The position numbers were made by a program, and so were the translations under genes. From Anaerolineae bacterium (lineage in GTDB: Bacteria; Chloroflexota; Anaerolineae; Anaerolineales; UBA11579), in assembly GCA_004297445.1 (NCBI GenBank), contig SCUK01000014.1, positions 1 to 64,000 of the forward strand: a stretch of DNA of 64,000 nt, in the 5' to 3' direction. Below, piece after piece: positions 53,196-63,319 of the stretch; the first letter of the stretch is position 1, and each line of letters starts with the position of its first letter. The notes under the pieces were generated by a model that searched no databases, was not told the origin of the DNA, and saw only the letters and a list, made by a program, of their open reading frames with translations.

Positions 53196-54376
53196 CCAGT
53201 TCCCTGACGGATGCGTTGCACGATAGCCACGAGGGGGCCAATGCCAATGAGAAGTGCAATTAGCAGCCAGCCCTGAACAGCGCCGAGGGAGATGGAGATA
53301 TCGGACGCGCCGAAACGAACACGCAGCCAATCCGCTTCTAACTGTGAAAGGGCGCGACCTGTGAAAGGTTGTGGACCGTCTTCACAACTTGCACCGTACG
53401 CGTAGGACTGGGTGATGGTTGCCAGGCCAGTTGGCCCATACTCTTCCAGAAGATAACGAACAAAGGAATCTGATTCGGCATAGGCCAGGGTGAACGCGGC
53501 CTGTTCAGTTGGAAACGGATTGCAGAGGGTTGACAGGGAGAGCAAAGAATCCCGGCTATAGGCTTCCTCCAGATACCTGGGGAAGTTGGGATTTCCGCCC
53601 AATTCAACGGCCGATGCGATTCCTTCATTCAGCCACGCCGGTAAACGAGTGTAGGATTCGCCAAGAGACTGGTAAAGAAGAACGTGGGCCAACTCGTGAG
53701 GGATGGCTTCGTTGATTGTCTGGGTCTGCCCCGGGCCGGGCGGCACTGCGGCCCAGGCAAGCCCGTCAGGACCGGCGGCATGACCCGCAATCTGCAGCGC
53801 GCCGCCGAAACTGAGCGCAGCCTGAAGGGCCTGGGTGGAGGGATACACGTACAACCGGACGGACTGGTCTGCACCGAAGGTGGTCAATTCTCGGAAGCGG
53901 CCGCGGCCAAATTGGGCGGCATTGGCGATTTCCTGCCCGTACTCCAGGTCGCCTTCATACCAATAAATCGCCAAAGTTGGGTCGGGAGAGAGGGATTGCC
54001 AGGTGAACCGATTGTCTGTGTACGAGAATGTAAGCGGTTCGCTTTCCAGAGTGTCACCGGATGCGGTCAAGCCGCGGTAACGGTAGGTTACTTCGAGGAA
54101 GGGCCGTATCCAGTCTTGCGTGGATAAGTCATACACAGCGATGACGCGATTGCCGTCTTCTATCTCAGCTGGCAGTACGACCTCGTTACCGCCCGAACCG
54201 GGGGAAAGAATCAGGTGCATCTGCGTGAAATCAAGACCGGAGTTTGCCTGAGCCTGAAACTCGATCCACTGGCCGAATTCATGTCTGACCTGTACGTCGT
54301 CGAGTTGAAGGGATTGTTGAAATGGCGAAGAGGTCGCCCAAGACATTGCGAGAAACAGCGTTACGACCCAGCGCAC
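53192..54376 (-). CDS. Membrane-anchored gluzincin-like metalloprotease (peptidase MA-like)
   Basis: A 394-residue protein. The N-terminal signal-like segment is followed by a beta-rich region (about 25-140), then a metalloprotease domain with HELAH (about 223-227) and the downstream zinc Glu in WLNEG (about 245), fitting the gluzincin group (peptidase MA-like). A hydrophobic segment near the C terminus (about 367-385) anchors it, so the protease should face outside. The substrate is unknown. It lies 4 bases after the AEC gene stop. Confidence 0.88.
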   Translation of the reverse strand: MRWVVTLFLAMSWATSSPFQQSLQLDDVQVRHEFGQWIEFQAQANSGLDFTQMHLILSPGSGGNEVVLPAEIEDGNRVIAVYDLSTQDWIRPFLEVTYRYRGLTASGDTLESEPLTFSYTDNRFTWQSLSPDPTLAIYWYEGDLEYGQEIANAAQFGRGRFRELTTFGADQSVRLYVYPSTQALQAALSFGGALQIAGHAAGPDGLAWAAVPPGPGQTQTINEAIPHELAHVLLYQSLGESYTRLPAWLNEGIASAVELGGNPNFPRYLEEAYSRDSLLSLSTLCNPFPTEQAAFTLAYAESDSFVRYLLEEYGPTGLATITQSYAYGASCEDGPQPFTGRALSQLEADWLRVRFGASDISISLGAVQGWLLIALLIGIGPLVAIVQRIRQGTG

Positions 54377-54380
54377 AGAA

Positions 54381-55286
54381 TTAACCTATCAGGAAGGCGA
54401 GCAACGGCGTGAGAGTGAGAGGACTGAGGAGCGTGGTGGTGGTCACCACCGCAGTAGTGAATGAAGGCTCGACGTCAAACTCTGTGGCAAGCACAGTGAC
54501 CATGACCGCGGTTGGCATTGCGGATTCGGCGATGCCGGCCTGGAATGCCGGGCCCTGCAGACGAAGTGCCAAGGCAAGACCCAGGGCGATGAGCGGCGAA
54601 ACAAGAAGGCGGAGGACATTGGCTGCGGCGAGAGCCCGCAGGCGACCGCGCCATTCAACGCGCTCCAATTGGAGACCGAGCAGAATCAACATGGTGGGAA
54701 TGGCTGCATCTGCAAAGAGGTCAATGGTGCGGGTAAGCGGCAACGGGGTCTCTCCACCGAGGGCGTTGAATCCGAGCGCAAGCAGGACGGCATAAAGCGT
54801 TGGAAAACGGAAGAGATTAAGAATTGATTTGCGAAGGTCCACGTTGCCCATCGATGCAACGATGATGCCAAAGGTATATACCATTAGCCCGGAAGCAACG
54901 AAGTAGATACTGGCGAACGCCAGTCCTTCTTCGCCAAATGCGAATAGATTGAGAGAGAGGCCGTAATTACCGGCATTGCCAAACATGGCTGAGAGCACCA
55001 AAGCGGCGAGCAGCGGGCGAGGAAGACGAAGGAGACGGCCGACGGCCAGCGCAATCAAGCCTGTCAGGACGGCGACCAGAACGGCGACGAGAAACATACC
55101 CAGAACATCTGCGCCGCCCAGATCATTGTCTGTGAGCAGTTTGAACACAAGGCAGGGACTGAAGACAAAGAAAGTCAGCCGCGAGATGGTGCGGGGGTCG
55201 GGGTGGAGGAGGCGGCCCAGTGCGAACCCGGCGGCAGCGGCCAGAAATATGGGGAGCAGGTTGTTTGAGAACAGGGAGAGAAGCAT
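54381..55286 (-). CDS. AEC-family (auxin efflux carrier-like) membrane transporter
   Basis: A 301-residue transporter with about ten transmembrane segments in two five-helix halves. Family features include the break motif FGNAGNYGLSLNLFAFGEEGLA in the first half and FDVEPSFTTAVVTTTTLLSPLTL at the end. Bacterial AEC members usually move organic acids such as malate; the substrate here is unknown. It starts 11 bases after the HEAT-repeat gene. Confidence 0.9.
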   Translation of the reverse strand: MLLSLFSNNLLPIFLAAAAGFALGRLLHPDPRTISRLTFFVFSPCLVFKLLTDNDLGGADVLGMFLVAVLVAVLTGLIALAVGRLLRLPRPLLAALVLSAMFGNAGNYGLSLNLFAFGEEGLAFASIYFVASGLMVYTFGIIVASMGNVDLRKSILNLFRFPTLYAVLLALGFNALGGETPLPLTRTIDLFADAAIPTMLILLGLQLERVEWRGRLRALAAANVLRLLVSPLIALGLALALRLQGPAFQAGIAESAMPTAVMVTVLATEFDVEPSFTTAVVTTTTLLSPLTLTPLLAFLIG

Positions 55287-55297
55287 GGGGAGCCGGG

Positions 55298-56338
55298 CTA
55301 TTCGTCGACCGAGTCGATGTCGAAGTCTTCGCCTTCTCCGGCTTCCAGGTCGAGAATGTCGAAGTCCTGCATGCCCTGATTGAAGAGGAGGTTATCCAGG
55401 GCACCCTGAATCCATTCAATCTCCACATCGTCTTCGGTGCGGTCAAGGACAGAGTTGAGCGCCTCGCTGGCGCCCTCACCGCCGATCTCTGAGAGTGCCC
55501 ATGCGGCGGCCATGCGGATTTCCTGGTCATCATCTTCCAGAAGGTGCATCAGGGCGGGCGCGGCGTCATCCAGGTATAACTCTCCAGCAGCGCGTGCGGC
55601 CTGGATGCGAATTTCGTTGTTGCTGTGGTCCAGCGAGTCGAGAACGGGCGTATTCCAGCGTTCGAGTCCTGAACGGCCCATCGCCAATAACGCACTGGCG
55701 TGCCAGTTTTCGTCTTCTGCTTGAATCGCCTGAGTAATCAGCGGTTCGACCTGCGGGTCTGACGAGTAGCCGAGGCTCTCCAAGGCGCGGCGGCGGACCA
55801 ACTGATGGCGACCAGAATCGCAATGGGCATCCAACAGGGCAGCCAGCACTTCCTGGCTCAAATCCGGGTCTAATTCGTCGAGTTCGGAGAGATAAACCCA
55901 GCCGCCCAATGAGGCGGCGGCTTCCGCCTGAACTTCAATGACATCGTCCTTTGCCAGCAAGCCAAGCAGGGATGGGATGATGCGTTCGTCTTCGCATTCG
56001 ACGAGCCCGCGCACCGAAATCCGACGGATGGAGGAGTTCGTGTCGAATAGTCCTTGTTCAAAGAATGGCTGGAATTCGACTAACAGATTCGTTTCCATCA
56101 AATCTGCTAGGTCTTCGTAGACTTCCAGCCGACGAGATTCAGAGAGACTGGAAATCGCCGATAACAGGTGAGTCCTTTCACCTGCGTCAAGGAGCGAAAG
56201 ACGAATCAACTGTATGGTGGATAGGGATGCATCCTGTTCGGCCAGAGTGGCGAGGATGGCGGAAACCGGAACCTGGCGCGCCTCTTCCAACAGGTCGCGC
56301 GGGCCGGAATTTGATTCGGGAACATCCAATGGAATCAC
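55298..56338 (-). CDS. HEAT-repeat protein
   Basis: A 346-residue cytoplasmic protein of tandem alpha-helical HEAT-like repeats (units of about 30 residues, e.g. DDAAPALMHLLEDDDQEIRMAAAWALSEIG). The N terminus is acidic and the C-terminal tail is very acidic. It starts with GTG in a GTGA overlap with the stop of the RseP-type gene, so the two are coupled. HEAT arrays act as protein or nucleic-acid scaffolds; the partner is unknown. Confidence 0.9.
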   Translation of the reverse strand: MIPLDVPESNSGPRDLLEEARQVPVSAILATLAEQDASLSTIQLIRLSLLDAGERTHLLSAISSLSESRRLEVYEDLADLMETNLLVEFQPFFEQGLFDTNSSIRRISVRGLVECEDERIIPSLLGLLAKDDVIEVQAEAAASLGGWVYLSELDELDPDLSQEVLAALLDAHCDSGRHQLVRRRALESLGYSSDPQVEPLITQAIQAEDENWHASALLAMGRSGLERWNTPVLDSLDHSNNEIRIQAARAAGELYLDDAAPALMHLLEDDDQEIRMAAAWALSEIGGEGASEALNSVLDRTEDDVEIEWIQGALDNLLFNQGMQDFDILDLEAGEGEDFDIDSVDE

Positions 56339-57417
56339 GGCAGCGAAATCGGATTGATGAAATCCTGAAGATTGACGTAAATCAACAGGACAATTAAGAG
56401 GCCGAAGCCAATGAGGTTGACGACATTCTCGAATTCGGCCGGAATTCGGCGGCGCAGGAAGATTTCCGGCAGGGTGAAGAAAATTCGGCCGCCATCCAGT
56501 GCCGGGACTGGAATCAGGTTGAGAATCGCCAGACTTACGGAAATTGAGCCAATCAGACCCAGGGTGTTTGCGCCGGCTGGCGTGGTCTCTGAAGAGGCTT
56601 GCTGGTCCAGGGCGCGCATGGTGTTAAACATATCCAGCATGCCCTTGTAGCCCACGAGACGACCTTCTTCGGGCGATATGACACCTTGAATAATCTGGAA
56701 GGGGAGTGAAACGATGGCTCGTATCTGACCCGAGACCGCGCCACTGCCGGTGCGCAGGGCGGCGAGTGGCGAAATCGGCTCGGCGGGGTGCGTGATGCGG
56801 ATCCCAATCTTGCCCACCTGTTCTGCGTTGGGTTGGGGAATGGCAGTGAGCGTGAGTTCCTGTCCATCTCGCAGAAGGGTGATGGTGATTTCATTGCCAG
56901 CCTGCGCACCGACCAGAGCGATGATTTCTTCCGTGCTGTCTATTGATTCGCCGTTGACGGCCAGGATTTCATCACCAGCCTGTAGTCCGGCAACTTCGGC
57001 GGGCGACCCGCTATCTACTGCGGCGACGATAACTCGATCGAGAATGGGTGCGCCCAGTTGGTAAAAAAGGATAGTGAAGATGGCAATCGCAGCCAGGATG
57101 TTCATGGCGGGGCCGGCGATGTAGACGGCAATCCGCACCCAGGGACTTGCGGCCGCTAACCCACCGGGGATATCCGGGTTGTTTTCGCCTTTGGGGCGCA
57201 CGAAGCCGCCCAGCGGAATCCAGTTCAGGGAGAAAAGAGTTCCCTTCCAGGTGAAGAGGGACTTCATGCGAGGCGGGAAGCCGAGGCCGAATTCTTCGAC
57301 CTCAACTTTCAGCCAGCGGGCAACGATGAAATGTCCGAGCTCATGAATGATGATGAGCAGGGCGATGGAAAAGACGAAGAGCAGAAACCCCATCAGGGAA
57401 TCAAGAAACGGCGACAT
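56335..57417 (-). CDS. rseP: RseP-type site-2 membrane metalloprotease
   Basis: A 360-residue M50 protease that cleaves transmembrane substrates. HELGH is at about 25-29 in the first membrane segment, with a PDZ domain at about 127-205 (AGLQAGDEILAVNG) and the second metal motif NLIPVPALDGGR near the C terminus. The start at 57417 has AAGGAT upstream; GTG two codons earlier is possible. Relatives cut anti-sigma factors (e.g. RsiW, RseA); no anti-sigma gene is nearby. Confidence 0.93.
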   Translation of the reverse strand: MSPFLDSLMGFLLFVFSIALLIIIHELGHFIVARWLKVEVEEFGLGFPPRMKSLFTWKGTLFSLNWIPLGGFVRPKGENNPDIPGGLAAASPWVRIAVYIAGPAMNILAAIAIFTILFYQLGAPILDRVIVAAVDSGSPAEVAGLQAGDEILAVNGESIDSTEEIIALVGAQAGNEITITLLRDGQELTLTAIPQPNAEQVGKIGIRITHPAEPISPLAALRTGSGAVSGQIRAIVSLPFQIIQGVISPEEGRLVGYKGMLDMFNTMRALDQQASSETTPAGANTLGLIGSISVSLAILNLIPVPALDGGRIFFTLPEIFLRRRIPAEFENVVNLIGFGLLIVLLIYVNLQDFINPISLP

Positions 57418-57492
57418 TAACACATCCTTTTGGTCCAGCGGGCAGAGAGCAAAGCAGGTCTATTATATCCGTAGTACGGGCGAACCTGCGGA

Positions 57493-58473
57493 TTATGGAG
57501 CGATGCGGGCCGGACCGCCGGGACGCGCGGTGAGGACTTCGATGACCCCGCTGACCTGCAACAATTCGCGGCGGGCGCGTTTGGCAGAGGCCCCGGTAGT
57601 GATGACATGCACATTGGGGCCGGCATCTATCGTGTAGCATACGTCCAACCCGGCGGCGCGCAGTGCGGTCACGCGTTCGATTACTGCCAGCGTGGCGGGC
57701 TTCCAGTAGAACAGGGGCGGCGTGGAGGTCATCATCACAGCGTGCATGATATTGCTGTCCAGTTCGACGATGTGAGCCAGGGCGGAAAAATCACGGGCCA
57801 GAAGAGCACGCCGGCATTCCTCCAGCCGGGCGGGCGCGGCGGATATCCGTGCGGTCTGAAGTGGGCTGGTGGAAGCCAGCCGGTGTCCTCCGGTGGAGCC
57901 GGTCTTCTTGTGCCCCTGGCTGACGATGACAATTAGGTCGAGCAGGTCCCAGTGGTTCGGGGGTGCTATCGAAAGGGCATAGGAATTGGCATCAGATTTC
58001 CCGGGGAGCCATTCTACAAACCCAGCGGGGACGGACCGGGAAGCAGAACCGGAGCCGGTGCGGGCCAAACGGGAAAGGGCCGATTCATCCAGCTCCAGGC
58101 CGGCGGCGGCGCTGGCGGCGATGGCCAGGGCTGCAAATGCGGAGGCGGACGACGCGATTCCGGAACCGGTGGGAAAGTTGTTTTCGGATGTGACGCGCGC
58201 CCGGGTGGTAATGGAAGCGAGGCTGCGAACCCGGTCTAACAAAGCGGTGACGCGCTCGGTCGCCAGGACCCCGGATTTCTTGCCATTTAAGAAAAGTGCA
58301 TCTTTGGATAACGAAGGGTTGAATTCGACAGTGGTGCGCGTTTCCAGCCCATCCAGATTCATGGAGATTGAGCCGTTGGATGGGATGCGCAGTGCCTCGT
58401 CGCGGTTGCCCCAGTACTTGATGAAAGCAATATTGGGGTGAGCAATGGCAGAGGCAGAGTTGTTAGCGGTCAT
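57493..58473 (-). CDS. mvaD: GHMP-type mevalonate (di)phosphate decarboxylase
   Basis: A 326-residue decarboxylase of the mevalonate pathway. It shows the KYWGNR N-terminal motif, the ATP-binding glycine-rich PTGSGIASSASAF and the SGSASRS loop. The family includes diphosphomevalonate decarboxylase and phosphomevalonate decarboxylase, the latter known from Chloroflexota (Roseiflexus); the sequence alone does not separate them. Other mevalonate genes are not in the window. Confidence 0.88.
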   Translation of the reverse strand: MTANNSASAIAHPNIAFIKYWGNRDEALRIPSNGSISMNLDGLETRTTVEFNPSLSKDALFLNGKKSGVLATERVTALLDRVRSLASITTRARVTSENNFPTGSGIASSASAFAALAIAASAAAGLELDESALSRLARTGSGSASRSVPAGFVEWLPGKSDANSYALSIAPPNHWDLLDLIVIVSQGHKKTGSTGGHRLASTSPLQTARISAAPARLEECRRALLARDFSALAHIVELDSNIMHAVMMTSTPPLFYWKPATLAVIERVTALRAAGLDVCYTIDAGPNVHVITTGASAKRARRELLQVSGVIEVLTARPGGPARIAP

Positions 58474-58525
58474 TGGGTCGCCTGTTTCAGAGATAAGGCG
58501 AGTCTACCATGCGTGCCGTCGTGAC

Positions 58526-59548
58526 CTAAATTCCCCAGCCCTCAAGAAATGCAGCGGCGAGGCGCGGAAGAACATCGGATGCATAGCCGCCTTCCTGAAT
58601 AAGAAGCGTGGGGAGGTGCAGGGATGCGATTCTGTGCGCGATTTTCGGAAAGGCGTCCAAATCGAGAGCGAACGAGCTGAGCGGGTCATCGCGATACGTA
58701 TCAAAGCCAAGTGAAACAACTATTGTGGCGGGAGAATAGCGAATTACGGCTTCAAGCCCACGAGTGAGGGTAGCCAGGTATTGGTCCGCGTTGGTCAAGC
58801 GCGGCAGGGGGCAGTTGAGAATTGTGCCCGGCGCGAGGACTCCTCCCCTTTCGTCAGAAAAGCCAGCATAGTTTGGGTATTCAAATTGCGGGTCGCCGTG
58901 CAGGCTGAGGAAGAAGACATCCGGGTCGTCCCAAAAGATGTCCTGAGTCCCGTTCCCGTGGTGGTAGTCAATGTCTATGATGGCCACCCGTCCCCGCGAT
59001 TTCAGCCTCTGGGCGGCGGCTGCGGCGTTGTTCAGGTAACAGTAGCCTCCCATGAAATCGCGCCCCGAGTGGTGGCCGGGTGGGCGGCAGAGGGCATAGG
59101 GCAGGCAAGTGGGGTCAGTGACAAGCAGATCCGCAGCGGCGATGGCAGCCTGTGCAGCAGCGACGGCAGCCGACCAGGTCCCCGGGCCGACCGGACTGCC
59201 GACATCGATTGAATGGCGGCCCAGCAAGCCAAACGGCAAGTCCGGGATGCGTTCCATGGACGGGCGGACTGGAAAAATATAGGGGTAGAGGTAACGACCA
59301 GCCTCGGAAGCTGCCTGGGACAGGCGCGGCAACGCTTCGAGGTACGGAAGCGTGTGGATAGCCGAGAGGCTAGGTGACGGATCTGAAATTTGGGGGGCAA
59401 AGATTTCGGCAAGGCCAAGCTCGAGGAGGTAGTCGCGAATCAGTTCCGCCCGGTTCGGGGTTTCACGATAGGGAATGACGCGGTCGTGGTCGTACTCCAC
59501 TTCGGGTGCATGACGGTCGTGACCGATGGTTTCTATCAGTTTAATCAT
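58526..59548 (-). CDS. Histone-deacetylase-family hydrolase (acetylpolyamine amidohydrolase-like)
   Basis: A 340-residue zinc-dependent deacetylase of the HDAC fold. The catalytic His pair is in CRPPGHHSG, the zinc ligands in IIDIDYHHGNG and SLGFDTYRDDP, and the final Tyr in IQEGGYA. Bacterial relatives deacetylate polyamines or proteins; the substrate is unknown. It is 53 bases from mvaD and divergent from nifJ. The 174-base gap to nifJ holds only weak promoter-like sequence. Confidence 0.9.
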   Translation of the reverse strand: MIKLIETIGHDRHAPEVEYDHDRVIPYRETPNRAELIRDYLLELGLAEIFAPQISDPSPSLSAIHTLPYLEALPRLSQAASEAGRYLYPYIFPVRPSMERIPDLPFGLLGRHSIDVGSPVGPGTWSAAVAAAQAAIAAADLLVTDPTCLPYALCRPPGHHSGRDFMGGYCYLNNAAAAAQRLKSRGRVAIIDIDYHHGNGTQDIFWDDPDVFFLSLHGDPQFEYPNYAGFSDERGGVLAPGTILNCPLPRLTNADQYLATLTRGLEAVIRYSPATIVVSLGFDTYRDDPLSSFALDLDAFPKIAHRIASLHLPTLLIQEGGYASDVLPRLAAAFLEGWGI

Positions 59549-59722
59549 CCCAGAGTCTCCAAACGGAGCAGTTTACCATGTCAATCATCCCTCCTCCATT
59601 GAGGACACATGCCCCCACCAGCCTAGTATGTATGCCCCTGATTGGGCAGGAGGGGGAGGCTTAGACTATAAGCATGATGCCTGCAATACTTTATCTATTT
59701 AGTCCAAATTGTGGAGTTTGAG

Positions 59723-62700
59723 ATGAAAAGAGAACTAACAACGATCGACGGCAACCAGGCAGTAGCCTCGGTTGCGTTTCGATTGAATGAAGTCATCGCC
59801 ATCTACCCCATCACGCCTTCCTCGGCGATGGGAGAATGGGCGGACGAGTGGGCAGCAGCGGGCCAGAAGAATATCTGGGGCACGACACCTCTCGTGCAGG
59901 AAATGCAGAGCGAAGGTGGCGCGGCAGGAGCCGTGCATGGGGCATTACAAGCCGGTGCGTTAACCACGACGTTCACGGCTTCGCAGGGCCTGTTATTGAT
60001 GATTCCCAATATGTACAAGATCGCGGGCGAATTGACGCCGACGGTGTTTCATGTGGCGGCGCGGTCACTGGCTACTCAAGGGCTTTCCATCTTTGGTGAC
60101 CATAGCGATGTTATGGCGGCACGCTCGACCGGGTTTGGCATGCTCGCTTCCAACTCCGTGCAGGAGGCGATGGACTTCGCTCTTATTTCCCAGTCTGCCT
60201 CTCTGAAAACCCGGCTGCCTTTCCTGCACTTCTTTGACGGTTTCCGAACGTCTCACGAAGTGGCGAAAGTGGAAATGATTGATGATGCCGCCCTGGCAGC
60301 GATGATTGACCGGGAGTTGGTTCGGACGCACCGTCGGCGCCGCCTATCACCGGACCTACCCACGCTGCGCGGCACGGCACAAAACCCGGACGTTTACTTC
60401 CAGGCACGTGAGACGATTAACTCATACATTAACGCGACTCCTGAACTTGTAAAAAAGGAGATGGAAACGTTTGGCAAATTGACCGGCCGCCAATACAGGT
60501 TATTTGATTACTCTGGCGCGCCGGATGCAGAACGAGTCATCGTGATGATGGGTAGCGGCGCCGAATCAGCGGAAGAGACCCTGGCACGATTGGTCAGTGA
60601 GGGCGAAAAGGTGGGATTGGTGAAAGTTCGGCTGTTCAGGCCGTTCTCAGTAGAACATCTTCAGGAAGCATTGCCCAGGAGTACAAAGGCGATCGCGGTG
60701 CTGGACCGGACGAAGGAACCAGGGGCCACGGGCGAGCCGTTGTACATGGACGTGGTTACTGCTTTGTCCGAAATGCAGAGTTCCGGAGAATCGCCATTCA
60801 ATGTGGCGCCACGAGTAGTTGGTGGGCGTTACGGCCTGTCGTCCAAAGAGTTCACACCGGGGATGGTTAAGGCGGTGTACGACGAGCTCGTCAAAGCGTC
60901 TCCGCGAAACCACTTCACGGTGGGAATCCTGGACGATGTGACTCACACCAGCCTGGAGTTTGACGCGAATTACTCGACTGAAGACCCTGAGACGGTCCGG
61001 GCGGTTTTCTTTGGGCTTGGCTCAGATGGTACGGTGGGGGCGAACAAGAACTCCATCAAAATCATTGGCGAAGAGACTGAAAACTATGCGCAGGGTTATT
61101 TTGTCTACGACTCCAAAAAGTCGGGTTCAGTAACGGAATCACATCTGCGGTTTGGACCGCGGCCAATCCGGTCGACCTACCTGATACAGAAAGCGAATTT
61201 TGTTGCTTGCCACCAGTTCAACTTTCTTGAGCGAATCAATATGCTGAAACTGGCGGAGCCCGGGGGCGTCTTCCTGTTGAATAGCCCGTTTGGACCCGAT
61301 GAGGTCTGGGACGAATTGCCGCGCAGCGTGCAGGGGCAAATCCTCGATAAGAAACTGCGGTTCTATGTGGTGGATGGCGCTGCTGTCGCAGAAGAAGCCG
61401 GAATGGGCCAGCGCATCAACACCATCCTTCAAGCGTGTTTCTTTGCAATTAGTGGTGTCCTAACGCGGGATGAAGCCATTGCACAAATCAAGCACACGAT
61501 TGAGAAGACATACTCCAAACGAGGACAAGCCGTAGTAGACGCGAATTTTGCCGCGGTAGACCTGGCGCTGGCTCATCTGCACCAAGTGAAAGTTCCGGCA
61601 ACGGCGACCAGCCTACTTGAGATGATCCAAGGATTGCCGGCGGGAGCCCCGGACTTCGTGCGGGATGTACTTGGGCCAATGATCGCCCGGGCGGGGGACG
61701 ACCTCCCGGTGAGCGCCATGCCCGCGGACGGCGTGTATCCGACGGGAACAACGCAATGGGAGAAGCGTAACATTGCGCTGGAAATCCCTGTCTGGGATCC
61801 GGAAGTCTGCATCCAGTGCGGGAAATGCGTATTTGTATGCCCACATGCGGTCATCCGGGAGAAGATCTTCCCGCAGACCGTATTAAACGGCGCACCGGAA
61901 AGTTTTAAGACGTCCGCGGCACGCTGGAAGGAATTTCCGGATTACCTCTACACACTGCAGGTGTCTCCTGAGGATTGCACTGGTTGTGCGCTGTGCGTGG
62001 AGGCCTGCCCGGCCAAGAACAAATCTCAGGTGGGGCTGAAGGCCATCAACATGGCTGACCAGCCGCCATTACGCAAGCAGGAATCTGTAAACTGGGAATA
62101 CTTCCTTTCGTTACCAGAGCTTGACCGGACGAGTATCAATGTAGCAAACCTGAAGAACTCGCAACTGCTGCAACCGCTGTTCGAATTCTCAGGAGCGTGC
62201 GCAGGATGCGGCGAGACCCCGTATCTGAAGTTGTTGAGCCAGCTGTATGGTGACCGGGCGATCATCGCCAATGCAACCGGTTGCTCCTCCATCTATGGCG
62301 GTAATCTGCCAACCACACCATGGGCCAAGAACGCCGATGGGCGTGGGCCGGCCTGGGCGAACTCGCTTTTTGAGGACAATGCCGAGTTTGGGCTGGGGAT
62401 GCGCTTGACGCTGGACAAGCAGATCGAAATGGCACACGAAATGCTGGCCCAGTTTGAGGGTCAGGTCGGAGGCGAGTTAGTTGCCGCAATCCTTGGGGCA
62501 GACCAATCGGACGAGGCCGGCATCCAGGAGCAACGAAACCGGATTGAGAAGTTGCGGAAAGCGCTGGCGAAGGTAAAAGATGAGCGCGCCCAAGACCTGA
62601 TTGAGCTTGCAGACGTGCTGGTCAAGAAGTCGCTCTGGATTGTGGGGGGCGACGGATGGGCGTATGACATCGGGTTCGGTGGACTGGACCATGTGCTGGC

Positions 62701-63304
62701 ATCGGGCAGGGATGTCAATATTCTGGTGCTGGATACCGAGGTGTATTCGAATACCGGAGGTCAAGCGTCAAAATCCACGCCGCGAGCGGCGACTGCGAAG
62801 TTTGCAGCCAACGGGAAGAACCAGGCCAAGAAAGATATCGGGCTGATGGCGATGTCTTACGGCAATGTGTATGTGGCGCGCATCGCCATGGGCGGGAGCG
62901 ATACTCAGACACTAAAGGCCTTTATTGAGGCAGAGAGTTATCCGGGGGTATCGCTCATCCTTGCCTACAGTCACTGCATTGCCCACGGCATCGACATGCG
63001 TAAGGGCCTGGAGCAACAGCGACTAGCCGTAGAGACGGGCTTCTGGCCGCTGTATCGTAATGACCCGCGTCTGGCGGCCGAAGGAAAGAACCCGATGCAA
63101 TTGGATTCCAAGGCACCGAGTCTGAGCCTTGAGAAGTATGCCTACAACGAGACGCGGTATCGGATGCTGCTGCAATCCAACCCGGAGAGAGCGGAAGAGC
63201 TGATGGATGCGGCGCAGAATGACGTCAACAAACGGTGGGAACATTACACCGGGCTGGCCGGGCTCCATGTAGACGGCTACGATACTGCGAAGAAAACGGA
63301 TTGA
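59723..63304 (+). CDS. nifJ: Pyruvate:ferredoxin (flavodoxin) oxidoreductase, single-chain
   Basis: A 1193-residue TPP enzyme that oxidises pyruvate with CoA to acetyl-CoA and CO2, reducing ferredoxin. The N-terminal pyruvate-binding domain begins TTIDGNQAVASVAFRLNE. Two [4Fe-4S] clusters are visible near 695 (CIQCGKCVFVCPHA) and 752 (CTGCALCVEACPAK). A third Cys set (CAGCGETPY) near 826 begins the TPP-binding domain. Motifs EVYSNTGGQASKSTP and TPRAAT fit the family. The start at 59723 has GGAG upstream; an in-frame GTG at 59711 is possible. The enzyme implies anaerobic or microaerobic metabolism. Confidence 0.97.
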   Translation: MKRELTTIDGNQAVASVAFRLNEVIAIYPITPSSAMGEWADEWAAAGQKNIWGTTPLVQEMQSEGGAAGAVHGALQAGALTTTFTASQGLLLMIPNMYKIAGELTPTVFHVAARSLATQGLSIFGDHSDVMAARSTGFGMLASNSVQEAMDFALISQSASLKTRLPFLHFFDGFRTSHEVAKVEMIDDAALAAMIDRELVRTHRRRRLSPDLPTLRGTAQNPDVYFQARETINSYINATPELVKKEMETFGKLTGRQYRLFDYSGAPDAERVIVMMGSGAESAEETLARLVSEGEKVGLVKVRLFRPFSVEHLQEALPRSTKAIAVLDRTKEPGATGEPLYMDVVTALSEMQSSGESPFNVAPRVVGGRYGLSSKEFTPGMVKAVYDELVKASPRNHFTVGILDDVTHTSLEFDANYSTEDPETVRAVFFGLGSDGTVGANKNSIKIIGEETENYAQGYFVYDSKKSGSVTESHLRFGPRPIRSTYLIQKANFVACHQFNFLERINMLKLAEPGGVFLLNSPFGPDEVWDELPRSVQGQILDKKLRFYVVDGAAVAEEAGMGQRINTILQACFFAISGVLTRDEAIAQIKHTIEKTYSKRGQAVVDANFAAVDLALAHLHQVKVPATATSLLEMIQGLPAGAPDFVRDVLGPMIARAGDDLPVSAMPADGVYPTGTTQWEKRNIALEIPVWDPEVCIQCGKCVFVCPHAVIREKIFPQTVLNGAPESFKTSAARWKEFPDYLYTLQVSPEDCTGCALCVEACPAKNKSQVGLKAINMADQPPLRKQESVNWEYFLSLPELDRTSINVANLKNSQLLQPLFEFSGACAGCGETPYLKLLSQLYGDRAIIANATGCSSIYGGNLPTTPWAKNADGRGPAWANSLFEDNAEFGLGMRLTLDKQIEMAHEMLAQFEGQVGGELVAAILGADQSDEAGIQEQRNRIEKLRKALAKVKDERAQDLIELADVLVKKSLWIVGGDGWAYDIGFGGLDHVLASGRDVNILVLDTEVYSNTGGQASKSTPRAATAKFAANGKNQAKKDIGLMAMSYGNVYVARIAMGGSDTQTLKAFIEAESYPGVSLILAYSHCIAHGIDMRKGLEQQRLAVETGFWPLYRNDPRLAAEGKNPMQLDSKAPSLSLEKYAYNETRYRMLLQSNPERAEELMDAAQNDVNKRWEHYTGLAGLHVDGYDTAKKTD

Positions 63305-63319
63305 GGCAGAGGACAGAAC

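Noticed and set aside
59549-59722. Promoter for nifJ in the divergent gap
   Set aside because: TATAAG and AATACT sequences occur but no pair with a good -35 at 16-18 bases was found; not reported as a feature.
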